DNA of 64,000 nt, taken from NCBI GenBank assembly GCA_964020085.1, contig OZ026601.1, positions 16,050,030 through 16,114,029 on the forward strand. The letters are read 5' to 3'. This document shows, one piece after another, positions 10,263-22,600 of the stretch (its first letter is position 1; each line of letters begins with the position of its first letter). A model generated the notes under the pieces. The model was given only the letters and a program-made list of their open reading frames with translations, was not told the origin of the DNA and searched no databases. The translations under genes and the position numbers were made by a program. Source of the DNA: Micromussa lordhowensis. Lineage: Eukaryota > Cnidaria > Anthozoa > Scleractinia > Lobophylliidae.

Positions 10263-12110
10263 ATGGCGGATGAAAGATCGGTAGTACGGAACTACTTTAA
10301 TCTTGGGTATGAAAATGAGGTCATTTTGCAATTCTTGGTCCACTACCATGGCATTAAAATGAGTTTAAGTACGCTAAAACGTAGGCTCCGAGATTATGGC
10401 TTGAAAAGAAGAGGAAACGAGGTCGATGTTGACCAGTTGAGAGATATAATCAGAAATGAAATCAGTGGTTCTGGTCAAGCACCAGGTTACAGAGCAGTGT
10501 GGCACTCTTTGAGGCTAGTACATGGAATTCATGTCCCTCTCCACTTAGTAGCAGCTATTTTACGGGAAATCAACCCAGTGGGAGTTCAGCAGAGAAGAAG
10601 GCGCAGACTCTCTCGGAGGAGATATGTCAGTTACGGTCCAAACTTCTGCTGGCACGTGGATGGTAATTTAATAAAGTTATGTTTATAAGGCTTTTATGCT
10701 ATTGGTAAAGTAATGGCTCTACGATTTGAGCTAACATGCTTCATAGACTTGAGAACGCATATGAGAACGTAGGCTGGCACGGTTTCCCCTAGATCCCAGT
10801 AGCTCAGTTATTACATGCATATAGTGTACTTGTTGTGCTTCATTGCTTAAAGAACGAAGGTGAATGTTCATTTTATTGTGTAAATATTATTATTTAAGCC
10901 ATAGAAAACGTTTTCCATGTTCGTAAGAGGGTTAGGAAAATTCGAGACAGTTATGCAAACATTAGATGAAGTTGAGGCTTTGCATAACTATCAAGAATTC
11001 TCCCAACTTCTCAAGTGTTTATATTAGGTTATTCAAACGCAGGAAAAAAGTTTTCTATTGCTATTTCAAAATAACCTTTCCTGAGAAAAAAGCAAAACTT
11101 TTTATTTATGGCACTGATAAAATAGAAATTCTTACCAGCTGCAAAGTGTTGTACACAAGCTTTGTACAAGTAATCAGTTCTTGTTTTGCAAAAATATGCT
11201 TTGAAGACTGTACAGATTTGTCTCTCTTAAAATGTCAGCTGAATTGAAAAAAAAGATACAGCAGATTTTCTAAGGAGGGAATGGGTAAATAAACTTGTCG
11301 AGTTTTTTTACTTGAAAACTTTTTCAAATTTGTGCTTGTGTTAGTAGCGTGCAAAAAGCAAAAACAACCATGTTAACATGCTCTCATGCAAACACACCCC
11401 TCGGTCAATCAGAGCATGCATACTATGTTAGTTTATATTTTATTAAAGCTACAGTGGGACTGCTATGACAGCTTTTTGCGGTTAAATTGTAAGTTTATTT
11501 GTAACATAGAATAAAGATAGGATAGTGGTGCTGAGGAAATGAGCAAATCAAATAATTTCAAAAGGATATATCACGATTAGCGGGATGACATTTGTTTTTT
11601 ATAGGATTGCCCAAGTATTTAAACTACAAAAAAAAACATAATGGTAAGTTTGTGATGGATACAGATGAACTGCTCAGCCATACTTCCTGTAGAGAAGATG
11701 ATTTAAGAGATGTTTGTAAACTTTTGACATCTTTGTGAATTATGTTTACTTCTTAGGGTATGACAAACTCAAACCCTATGGCCTTCCCATCCATGGTGCT
11801 ATAGACAGATACAGCCGTAAAATTCTCTGGTTGGAGGTGGCAAGATCAAACAGTAAAATGTAGCTAGATTCTATTTAGATTGTGTAAAAGAGAATGGAGG
11901 GTGTCCAATTCTGCTAAGATGTGGAACAGAAAATGGTGTGTTGGCTGGAATGCAATGCTACTTTCGCCAGAATGGTCAAGATGAATTTGCTGGAGAGAAA
12001 GCACATAAGTATGGTTCTTCACCTGCAAACCAGCGAATTTAGGCTTGGTGGTCTCATTTCAGGAGAGGTAGAGCAGGTTGGTGGATCGACTTTTTTAAGG
12101 ACATGGTTGT
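10263..12110 (+). pseudogene. Outer element transposase (rve/DDE integrase core), inactivated
   Basis: Exon 1 (10263-10662, donor GTAATT) encodes a helix-turn-helix-like N-terminus with GIKMSLSTLKRRLRDYGLKR and ends in CWHVDG, the first catalytic Asp block. Exon 2 starts at 11757 (acceptor TTAG) with YDKLKPYGLPIHGAIDRYSR. A frameshift near 11866 moves the frame. The second catalytic Asp expected just before CGTENG is missing. The catalytic Glu of the conserved NQRIE block is replaced by an amber TAG at 12040-12042. I find no later exon. The family is a DNA transposase with a retroviral-integrase fold. The upstream in-frame ATG at 10248 is an alternative start. Confidence 0.8.
10663..11756 (+). 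other. Intron of the outer transposase
   Basis: This 1.1-kb AT-rich stretch is bounded by GTAATT and TTCTTAG at the right phase. No gene is visible in it; ORFs there have random composition. Confidence 0.6.
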
Positions 12111-12515
12111 GACAAGTTGTGTGACTTATTATTAATATCTAACTAAGTACTGCATGAGTTTTGTTATTGTTGATTAGCCAATCAATGTAATTATGTGTGA
12201 TTGCACAACCCAGGTTCTCGAATTACTCAGGTCAGGCCTCGTGGATGTATGTTGTTGATTCGAAGAGTGGCTCCCATTTTTTGCCAACAGTTTTTTTTAC
12301 TTAACTTCAACCAAACATCATTAAGGATGTAACTGACAATAGGCCACTTTTGATGTATTAACATTCAACATGATAGCAACTCTTAGGGGGTGCAAATGGT
12401 AATGTGAACTCTCTATTGTCTATCTGCTGAAATTTACTATGCATGTAATTATTGCAAGTCACCAATTTCTTTAAACCCTGTTACACAAATCTTAAAACTA
12501 ATTCCAATAGCTCAT

Positions 12516-14190
12516 CTAGATCATGCCAAAACCATACGAATCTTTAACTGCTGAGGTGATCATTTCCTCCATTGTCTTCTCATCACTGATGTGCACAGGT
12601 AGTTTTATAGTGAGATGACATGTAGATGCTGTGGGCCTACAGCAGCAGCCCTACAGGCACCCATGAACAAACTCAAGTGTAAACTTCTTTGGAAATCCCA
12701 AGGGTGGAATTTTTGAAGAACCCGTCATCCACTTTAGAAAGTCTGTCAAGGTTACACCTTCAACACCTATAAAGAAAAAGGAGGCTTTGATCTTGAAAGG
12801 AAAATAATCATGTTGTCTTGTACATCCATGTTAGTGAAACATGGTAACAGAAGGGCTTCATTTGCCATATTATGTGAAATTATAAATTCCCACGTATCAC
12901 CAAAGCATTTATGTATAACTGATGGCACGACATCTGCCTACATGTACTTGCCACTCTGGTGCCATCATTAATCTATTTTACATTTGTTGTAAGGGCTTCT
13001 TGGTTTACCTATTCTCTTTCTCAAATGAAAAGGAAAAAGGTACCTCCATTATCTATGGATTCAATAACATCACTGAAGAACTTGTAAGTGTTAAACTCTG
13101 CATCTCTACAAAGCTGTGAGTCGCTGAAGTTTACTATGATCTGATCCAGAAAGTCATCTGCAGCAATAGTAAAACCATTTCCATTTTCAAAGACAGGCTT
13201 CCACAGTTCTTTATCTCTTCTCATGTGGCCAAGAATACCACATTCACACAGGGCACTTTCAATTTGGACCAGCTGGGGTAGATATCGGGATTGCTGATCT
13301 TCAATGCAAATTGACCTAGGAGTATTGTGATTTAAGAGTATTAAGAAGCTTAGTGAAAAAGTAGTGTTTTTATGCAAAAAGCACGTAAATAAAACACATG
13401 TCTATTATTAGTGAAGTACAACTAAGATCATTACTGTATAACTGGTTGAATTCCAACAACAGTCTCCTTTTGTGGAATGCCTGAATATCCCACTTTTTCC
13501 AGCACATCAAGCACCTCATCACATATCAGTTCAGCTCTCAATTGGTCATCTGTTGTGGCCTTTGATAACTGAAAACAAAGATTACAGAGGATTTTTCTTT
13601 TTGTACTCTTCTTTAGTGTCTGCAAAGAGTACCAAAATTTATAAATAACTAAAGATCGCGTGCTTTTGAATGACTATCACATTCTTCTTTTTATTGCTAT
13701 ATCTTTGCAGGACTTTTTTTCCGTGGGAATCTTTTTGGTTGTAAAATTTATTCAAATTGAGATTTTTTTTCTTTTAAAAGAAGTACAAGAACGTAGTAAA
13801 ACACATTTTTCCTTGCAATGTTGTTCCTTAAGTTACAAAGCAATTAGTGTACTTCTGTGCCCTTAAGGATTACAATTACTTTTTTTATACACGTGCTTGT
13901 ATGAAAGCTTGAAAAAGTTTATTTCCTGCGGAAAAGGTATTGTTAAATGTTCTGGCTTTTAACTTACTGAAGCACTTTTATTTGCATTGTTCAGGTGTGG
14001 ATGTGTTAAAAGTACAATGCAATAAATTAAACAATTTTAAGGTTAACATTGTACTTTTAATTATAATATTATTATGCTTAGAGTATATAGGGATGCTAAT
14101 TTACCCTTTCAGAAATTGTTCTTAGCAAGGGATCCTGGTTTTCTGATGGAGAAAGAGGCTCACCAACGAGAAAGGATGCCACGTCTGGTG
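12516..14190 (-). pseudogene. Outer HECT ligase, 3' half (C-lobe side)
   Basis: Three exons plus the end of a fourth follow the HECT order on the minus strand: 14190-14105 (DVASFLVGEPLSPSENQDP), about 13570-13436 (LSKATTDDQLRAELICDEVL), 13315-13042 (YLPQLVQIESALCECGILGH) and 12766-12516. The last exon is the C-lobe, with FLKWMTGSSKIPPLGFPKKF, then TASTCHLTIKLPVHI, whose Cys is the expected thioester residue, and a short tail ending at 12516. An in-frame TAG lies at 12651-12653. HECT ligases transfer ubiquitin from this Cys to substrates. The gene continues at 39227-41509, beyond the inserted inner element. Confidence 0.78.
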
Positions 14191-14192
14191 TA

Positions 14193-14682
14193 TGAAGTCA
14201 GATCCGAGACTAAATTGGCATTTCAACTCGTGGAGTCGTTATTTGAGTTTGTCTCGTCGTGTGTCGAGTTCGTCTCATCCACTTCCCAGATCGTCTCGTC
14301 GTGAATTGGGCCTATTAGTCTCGTGGCCGACGAGTTCGTCTCGTCAACTCCCCAGATCGTCTCGTCGTGATCAGACCCAACTTCATGTCACCATTATGAA
14401 GTCAGATCCGAGACTAAATTGGCATTTCGACTCGTCGAGTCGTTATTCGAGTTTGTCTCGTCGTGTGTCGAGTTCGTCTCATCCACTTCCCAGATCGTCT
14501 CGTCGTGAATTGGGCCTATTCGTCTCGTCGCCGATGAGTTCGTCTCGTCAACTCCCCAGATCATCTCGTCGTGATCAGACTTGTCGCCACCAAGTTCGTC
14601 TCGTCGACCCGTGAGGCTGACACTCCTCTTTGACTCGTCAAGTGCAGAGTTCGTCTCATCGAACTCTGGGATCGACTCGTCG
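14193..14682 (+). repeat. Left TIR of the inner element, with a duplicated end
   Basis: The terminal repeat is present fully from 14397 to 14682, and an extra copy of its outer ~182 bp lies at 14193-14374. Between them, 14375-14396 reads ACCCAACTTCATGTCACCAT followed by TA, which matches the host HECT sequence flanking the opposite (right) end. The repeat is rich in GTCTCGTC and CGAGTTCGTCTC words. Plus-strand Ser/Arg-rich ORFs here are repeat artefacts. Confidence 0.82.
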
Positions 14683-14754
14683 GATCAGTTTCAACTCCAG
14701 CTCTCCAAAAAATGTCGAAGCTGGGAGGGGCCTCGGACTTGGTTAACTTGCAAA

Positions 14755-16652
14755 ATGGCGGCTGTGGATAACAGGGAAAGAAGTTTGGATGATCTCAAAG
14801 CTTCTCTTCGAGATGGTGTGCAACATTTAATCGCCCGCTTAAGTGAAGAGATCTTAGCAGACGAGGACGGGATTGATTATTTATGCACACACATCGACCG
14901 GCTTTTGAATCTTTTAACAAGGGCAAGCACTCTGTTTTTCATCCCTGTGGATCTCATTTCACTTCTTGTCAGAGCTCGTCAAGCAATTAATGAACGGACC
15001 TCCAAATCAGCAAATGGTGATTCAGTACCACTGCTTTACACAGGATGTAAGGGAAGACCAGCAATAGCTATTTCCAGGGAGCAACTAGAATTGTACTTGG
15101 ATTATGGCTTCACGGCGGTTAAGATCGCACAGTTATTTTCTGTGTCCGTGAAAACCATATTTCGTCGCCTTAATGAATGGGGAATCGAGAGAAAAAAATA
15201 CAGTGATCTGTCTGACATGGAGCTTGACAATGTTATGTAAGTATAATCAGCCAAGTTAAATAACAATGATGTAGATGTGGATTACTTTTTTTCTCAAATC
15301 CTATTGTAAAATGAAAGCCAGAAAACAACAGAAAAGAAGAGGTGAAATGTCACAGTGAAAACTGATTATTTTTAAAATTGTGCAGTACATATGGACATAA
15401 ATGATGTTTTTACAATTGACATGTCCTTATGTCCCGTACAATGGAAGAATGTAATATCAGTCCCTTAGACTTCATTAGCATGAGTACATTTACTAACGAA
15501 TTGAGGATCTGGAGACTAATATTATTTTGTTTTTGAGGGTGTAATGAGAGCCTTACTATCAATTTCTAATGGTACCATATTTACATTTATTTTAGTAACA
15601 ACATTTTGAAAGTCATTCCAAATTGTGGATATCGAAGGATGAGAGGCCACTTGACAGCACAAGGTCTTCTTGTTCAATGGAGTTGTATTCAAGATAGCAT
15701 GAAGCGAGTCTGCCCTGAGGGTATTCTCATGCGAGCCTTGCAGCTTACTGCAGTTCACAGAAGATTCTACCATGTGAGAGCTCCACTCTCACTCTGGCAC
15801 ATCGATGGTAACCATAAATTAATCAGGTTAGTCTGCCATTTAAACACTGATTCTAAAGAAATGACCTTTTTTGTAAAAGCCCCACAACCTATGGGGGTTA
15901 AAGTAAGATCTCATACAACATTGATGAACTCTGGTACATTTAACCTATATTTCACTGTTAGTGAGAAATTACCATTGTGATGATTTATTACATGGAATAT
16001 TTCATGCCTTAATAAAACTTATCACTGCATTTTGCACCCAATGGAGGCCTCTGATGAGAATGTCACTTTTAAATTGCAGGTGGGGCTTTGTTATTTATGG
16101 GGCCATTGATGGATACTCAAGGCATATCATGTTTATAAGATGTAGTTGCAACAACAAAGCTGCAACAGTGCTTCAATTATTTCTGGAAGCTGTAGAAACT
16201 TTTGGTTTACCATTGAGAGTAAGAGGGGACAGAGGGGTGGAAAATGTTGATGTTGCATGGTACATGTTCAGCCATCCAAACAGAGGGCCAGATAGAGGAA
16301 GCTTTATTGCCGGACGGAGCTGCCACAATCAAAGGATTGAACGACTATGGAGAGATGTTTATTGTGGCTGTTCATTCACATTTTATAACCTCTTTTCATT
16401 CATGGAAGTTGAAGGGCTGTTGGATATTGGCAGTGATGTTCACATGTATGCCTTGAGATATGTATTTCAACCAAGAATAAATGCCCACGTAAAGGAATTT
16501 GCAGAAGGATGGAATAACCACCCTTTGTCAACTGAGAGAAACATGTCACCTGCCCAACTTTGGTTATGGGGTCTTCAAAGAGTGCCTCATGGTGATGAAT
16601 TTCTGACAAATGTAAGAATTCCATTATGATGATGATGGTGATGATGATGACA

Positions 16653-16685
<33 letters not shown>

Positions 16686-19600
16686 AGATTGATGGTGGAC
16701 TTTGGACCCTTTTTTGTGGACTCGGCGACTCGCAAATGTGGACTTAAGGACCATGGTGTTGACTTTGAGACTTGGAGTTGACTTAGGGACTTACGGCAAA
16801 GTGGACTTGAGGACCTTTTGTGGACTCAGCGTCTTTGTTTGTGGACTCGACAACTTTTTGTGTTGACTTAAGGACTATGTCATTGAACTATCTTAACCAT
16901 CCCTATTTTATTCATCTTTTTTTGACAGAGTTCTATTGCACTTGAAGAACACAAGTTGGACAAAACTTCTGAATACATGTTACTGTGAGACCATCACTCA
17001 GGAGCCTTTCGGGGAACAATACGATCAAAATGAGCGAAGACCAGGAAAAGTTATTACGTTATAAAATAAAGTGTAATTAGTCTATGACGACAGTGTATAA
17101 CAAAAATTATCCTTTACTTCCGTTATTTTTTCCGTGAAACAATGCAATGAGAACAGCATTTGAGAACAATAGGCATCGCTGTAGTCTAATCTTCTCGTTT
17201 TGCTTTTTTAGTGTTCTAAAGGTAGATATCTGTATTTCCTTACGTAGGTAGTAGAAATAATTTTGTAATATTTAAATAGTTCTGAACTAGAGTTTTATGT
17301 TGTTTTGTATTGTAAGTAGTGTATTCAAGTGTACTTTATTGTCTCATTATGTTGTAAATAATGTTTGTCAGAAAGATATTCATAATAAAAAAAAAAAGAG
17401 CCAAGACCAGGAAAAGTTATTACGTTATAAAATGAAGTGTAATTACAATCTATGACGGCAGTGTATAACAAAAATTATCCTTTACTTAAGTTATTTTTTT
17501 CCTTGAAACAATGCAATGAGAACAGCATTTGAGAAAAATAGGAAAATGGGTTAGAGTGGCTTTCAATAGCAAATTTATTGTTTCGGCCACCGTCTGTGAA
17601 AATGAAATCTACTACAGTGTACTAGGGTAGTTAAATTGTAGAATTTTCGGACAAAAAATATGAAAATACACTAGAGTCGCTTCCGGTTGAACATTAAAAG
17701 TAATTTATGTATGTATTGGCACTGTATGATTTCATCGTAGTTACAAAAATGTACAACATATCTTCATTCTGCGTTTGCTGTTTCTGCTTGTTTCTGTTAT
17801 GTTTACATTGGTTTCCAACGATCCCCTTTGTTGTGTTTGACGAAAAACGAGTTGTTAACGTTTCAATTTATCGAAAACCACTCCTGCGCAAAAAGTAACA
17901 TCAAGCTGGTTTTTGATACTTATAAATCCGTGCGCAACAGATTGTTTGTATACATAAACGATGGCAGGACACTACAAGTTACAAGAACTAAACATGACCA
18001 AAAAATCGATTAACGAGGCAGTACCATTCTATAAATTTCAAGGTGAGCAATCCACAAAACATCCTAAACCTATAGGCCACTTCTGAGTTCCAAAAGTTCT
18101 CACTTTCAAAATGAGGCTAAGTGCACAACCTTTTTTGTGAAAGTGAGTTTTATTTGCATGAGAATGAAAAAATATTTCCGTATTAGTGGCTGAGCATTTA
18201 CCCTCGTTCTGATACAAAGGTCCAGGGAACTTCGGAAGTGGCCTATTGAACTATTGCCTGAGTCAGCAACAGAACAAAACAGAACTCCTAGCTAAGTGAA
18301 ACTCAAACAGGTATCGTGCCGGACGCACAAAAAAGGTAACGAAGATCTCTGCGAATACCTTAAACCTTAAGCTTGGCCCCGTTTTTTGATGGACATAATA
18401 AAATGTAAAAACACAACATGCAGGTATAGAACGGTGGCTATGCGCCATAAGTTACAAGATAATGGTAAATAAGACGAGAACTCTGACAATTTTTGAACCT
18501 GTGCAAAAAGTATCAATTTAACTATCTCTTCTTTTTGAAGTAGTAACATGGCAGAAATCATGCAGATGATCCGCAAAAAAAAAAGAAGACACAGAAAACT
18601 AAAGCATTTTGTTCGAGACAACTGCTCTCTTTCAGTTATTAAAATAAGTCTTTCTTTAATTTATTTTTTTCGGATCGTTCACCATGAAATCAGGAATGCT
18701 CTTCTTTACTTTCTCCACTGCCTTATGTGAGTTGCACGAAGACCTCTGATCTTGTCAGTAACTTTCTGCTTAGAGTATTTTTGTATGATGTCTTTATGGC
18801 CGCTGTCGTTCAATCGCTGTACAACATCTTTAGATTCAATCTTTTGACTGCCTTGAATCAAGTCCTTAAAAAGGTTTGAAAAGACCATCACCTCCTCTTC
18901 TTCGAAAACTTTCGATTTTCCTTGAGTTGTAGTCGGACTTATAATTGAGTTCGAGTCGCTCGCATTGTCATTACAATCGCTGGCCTCCACGTCTTCAAAA
19001 AGAGAACCCTGAGATTTCTTGAACCTGTACAATCCTCTCACTTTGTCCAACAGTCTTTTGTTTTCACAGTCCACGAGCAGTGGATTTGTGCGCTTAAGAG
19101 CAAGGACTTCCCGTAACGTAATTGATTGGCGGCTGATATTATCTGCGAAGGTTTCTTTTATTGCTCTTTCCTCTTCCTTTGTCCAGGTCTGGCGGACCGG
19201 AGGTACAGGTACCGCATCAAGATCGCCATCCTCTTTTCCTTCAGGAGGTGAATCAAAATCATCTTTTGTCATACAAGGTTGCTCGATTTCATCATTTTTG
19301 CTACGTGATGGTACAGCAGGAGAACTCGGCCTACCATGCATTATGGCCGTCAATTGCCTAGCAGCAAAAGCGGAGTTTGTGCACTTTTGCACAAGATGAT
19401 AGTGCTTATCTGCAGTTCGTTCAGTGTGCGCCATATATGCGGCGACATTACCCTTGACCTCTTTATTGTACTGTCGAATTGCTGTTGTGCATGACTTCCT
19501 CATTAGTGTTCCTGAAATACGTGTTTCCTTATCAATCATACCACCCTTCCGCCAGGCGCTTGTTATAGCTGATGACAGATCGCTGCTCTGCATCTTCGCT

Positions 19601-22600
19601 CCTTTCCAGTTTAAGAACAAGGAAGTGGATCCACCGCCCTTCACAACTTGCTGCCTTGCGTGCTCGACGTAAATGCCCAACCAACTTTTGAGGCTTTCAT
19701 CGCAGCAGAGATTTGCTGGGCCATGCTGACTGTATGTTTTATGATCTTTAACAGAAATCATGTATGTTTCATCGACACAGCTCATTTCCTTGTACTCATC
19801 TATGGTACTGTTCGTTATGACTCCGCTCCGATGCCCATTCTGGGAAAGCAGGTGTATGAACAAGAAGTTTCTCAAATCACAGTACTCAATTTGGCCTAGA
19901 GGTGTAGAATTCTGGCCTTTGTCTATCAAATTGCCAATGACCTTGACTTGATTACGAGCAAACTCTGACTTAGCAAACTCTTGAACTTTTTCTGGGGTAA
20001 TAAGACGCGCAAGATCTTCTTCTTGTTTCTCCCAAAATCTCTCTTTAACCTCTTTGCGAAGACTTTTACACCACTGCCCACATTTTTGAAAGAGGGCGTC
20101 TGCCGTTTTTTCACATTCTCGGGGAAGCCCGATGTCACCCTCTGTTGTAGCGAACGTATAAAACTTGCGTAAAGAATGAAGATAACTGATTGTGGTTGCT
20201 GCCTTGTGTGACGCTCTCGACACTGGATAAAACTTGTCGCGAATTAGCGCCTTGTCAAACAAGCTTTCAACGGTTTGTGTTCCTATTATCGACAGTATTG
20301 TCTGCACTTGTCGCACCACTAGCGCAGCTGGCCTTGCATCTTTTTCGCCCCCATCGGGGCTAAGGATCCATTTCTCGAATGCTTCGAATACTCTTTTACT
20401 TTGTTGATCACAAGCTTCAGTTTGGACCTCCACAGCATCATCACTTTCTTCACACTCCTCAAAATATTCAAGGTCGTCTTCACCATCACTTGCCAATTCT
20501 ACAACAATCACTTTGTCTACAGTCGAAGTTGAACTGGCTGCCCTCAAGGTCCCTGTGTCCTCATTCACATGTCCTCTAGGTGCAGCAATCTTTTTGCTCT
20601 CCTTGAACTGGTTACTTGTTTCAGAAGCTTCTTCACCTGGTGGGTCACCTTCTATCTCGACAAAATTCTGAGCGAGAGAAGCACTGGACTGATAGACAGG
20701 CCGGGATTCTTTAAGAGCCCTCCAATACCTCTTTGTGCCTTGTATGTACCCGTGCTGCTTCTGTAAGTGCTTTGATAGATACCTTTGCTTGCACCCACAC
20801 TCGCAACAGACTTTTCTCCTTCTCTTATTCCTCACTTCTTTCGGCTTCTTCGAGTTTCGTTGGTCGTGGCGCATGTCAAATTTATGAACAGCATTTCTGG
20901 CTCTTTCGGCACTCCAGCCATGCACATTCTTTAAATGACGAGGGAGCTTATATACTTTGGAGCCACAGCTGCGAAGAGGGCAACGAAATTTGTTTCTTTT
21001 ATTTGGTTTCGCATCCTTCTCTTCATCTTCCTCATCGTTGCTTTCTGTACTTTTTGATGATTCCGATTGACTGCTGTCTGTATTATCTTCCTTGTTGTTT
21101 TCTGTACTTTCTGACGATTCCGATTGACTGTTGTCTGTATTATCTTCCTTGCTCCTTTTTGGGGTCCTTGATCTTGAGTGACTTTGGGGCAATTTTCTTT
21201 TCCCGCTTATTGACCGAGAACCAGAACTATTCTCAGATCTTCTTAGTTTCGTTTTTTTTTTATGAAGGCTTTCGCTTGCTTTGTTATCTCTTCTTCGGTT
21301 TGCTCCAGGCCCGATAATTCACTCTCGTTTTCAGTGTCCGGCGGATCGCCTTTGGTTACTACTTTGTACAGTCCTTTGAGAGCCCAAAATAAAGCAATTT
21401 TTCATTATTTATACAGATTAAAATGGATGTTGAGTTCTCATTTTCTAATATAAAATAGTTACAAACTAATGTTTTTACTTGCTATCCTACAGGGATATGC
21501 TAGACAGCTCAGAGCTCAGCTTACTCTGTCATTTCTGTGATGAGACATTAATTCAATTACGACATGCAATGCAGGATACTACAAACTACGAGTTTAGCAA
21601 AGAGATGTAGCTTACAGTTAAAAGTTTATAAAACCGAATTCAAAATTTGTTACCCCTGTTTCATGTCTGATCCACAAATATAAGTCTTATACATGTCCCT
21701 ATAACATTCGCTTCACTTGAGTTCCCCCAAGGGAAACCCTCTATCGTTTTTTGCCCTTACAAAAAAAAAAACCTTGGAGGCTACACAGACTTCCAGCCCG
21801 GGGGGAGGAGAAGGGAGGTGGTTTACTTCCTAGAAGTACGATAACAGGTATGTGCTGCTGGATGGGGTCGTATTTTCACTACTGGATTGACTTTTATGTT
21901 TTTTTATTTAAGAGTTATAGAATGGGGTAGCACGTTTTCAGGATTTTGGGGGTCAGAAAATTTAGGTATGTAGGGGTTTAAAATAGGAAGACTTGCAGCA
22001 CATTAAATTTAACAAACATGTCAGTTAATTTCTGGATGACCTACAATCCTGGTCAAAACACTTTGGGACACTCACCAAAATCGGGCGAAAAATAGAAAAT
22101 TTCACTAAGGGCACTTCTACCCTTATAAAAGAAACACATCTTGTTCTTTTAGTGCGTTTTATAGAACCCTCCCCCCCCCCCCCTAGACAATGTTGAAATA
22201 TTTGAGCCGTCGATGGACTCATCTGCGTTCTCTCCACCACTAAAAATCAACATTGTAGTGGGGGGAAGGGGGGAAAGCGGGAATTGTCCCAGGACTTTTG
22301 TCCAGGATTGTAGCCTAAAGGTGTGATAAGGTAGATGCATAAACAGACAGTCATTAAGTTGGGATCACGTTTTTTCTAAAGTGACTAAGATGTGGTCTAT
22401 AATATCGCCACTATAATGGGGTAGGGGTTCCGAGAGGCTAGTAGTGGCAGAGACCCAGCAAAGATTATCCCACGTAACCCCCCTCCCCTCCCCTCCCTTC
22501 CACAAGGGGCTTCTAACAACATATCTACAGCTGGTCAGTCATGAAGAAAACTTAACAATGTCAGGGCTTCATTCAAACAAGCTCTGATAAATTAGATAAT

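Noticed and set aside
14192..14614. Ser/Arg-rich ORFs like SR splicing proteins (also 39070-39310)
   Set aside because: They are translations of the GTCTCGTC-rich terminal inverted repeat and appear in several frames at both element ends.
17039..17545. Direct repeats as a pair of LTRs
   Set aside because: Only ~220 bp lies between them, with no retroelement sequence or TG..CA ends seen.
19019..21317. Many plus-strand ORFs opposite the recombinase
   Set aside because: They are antisense shadows of a long minus-strand coding exon with domain motifs.
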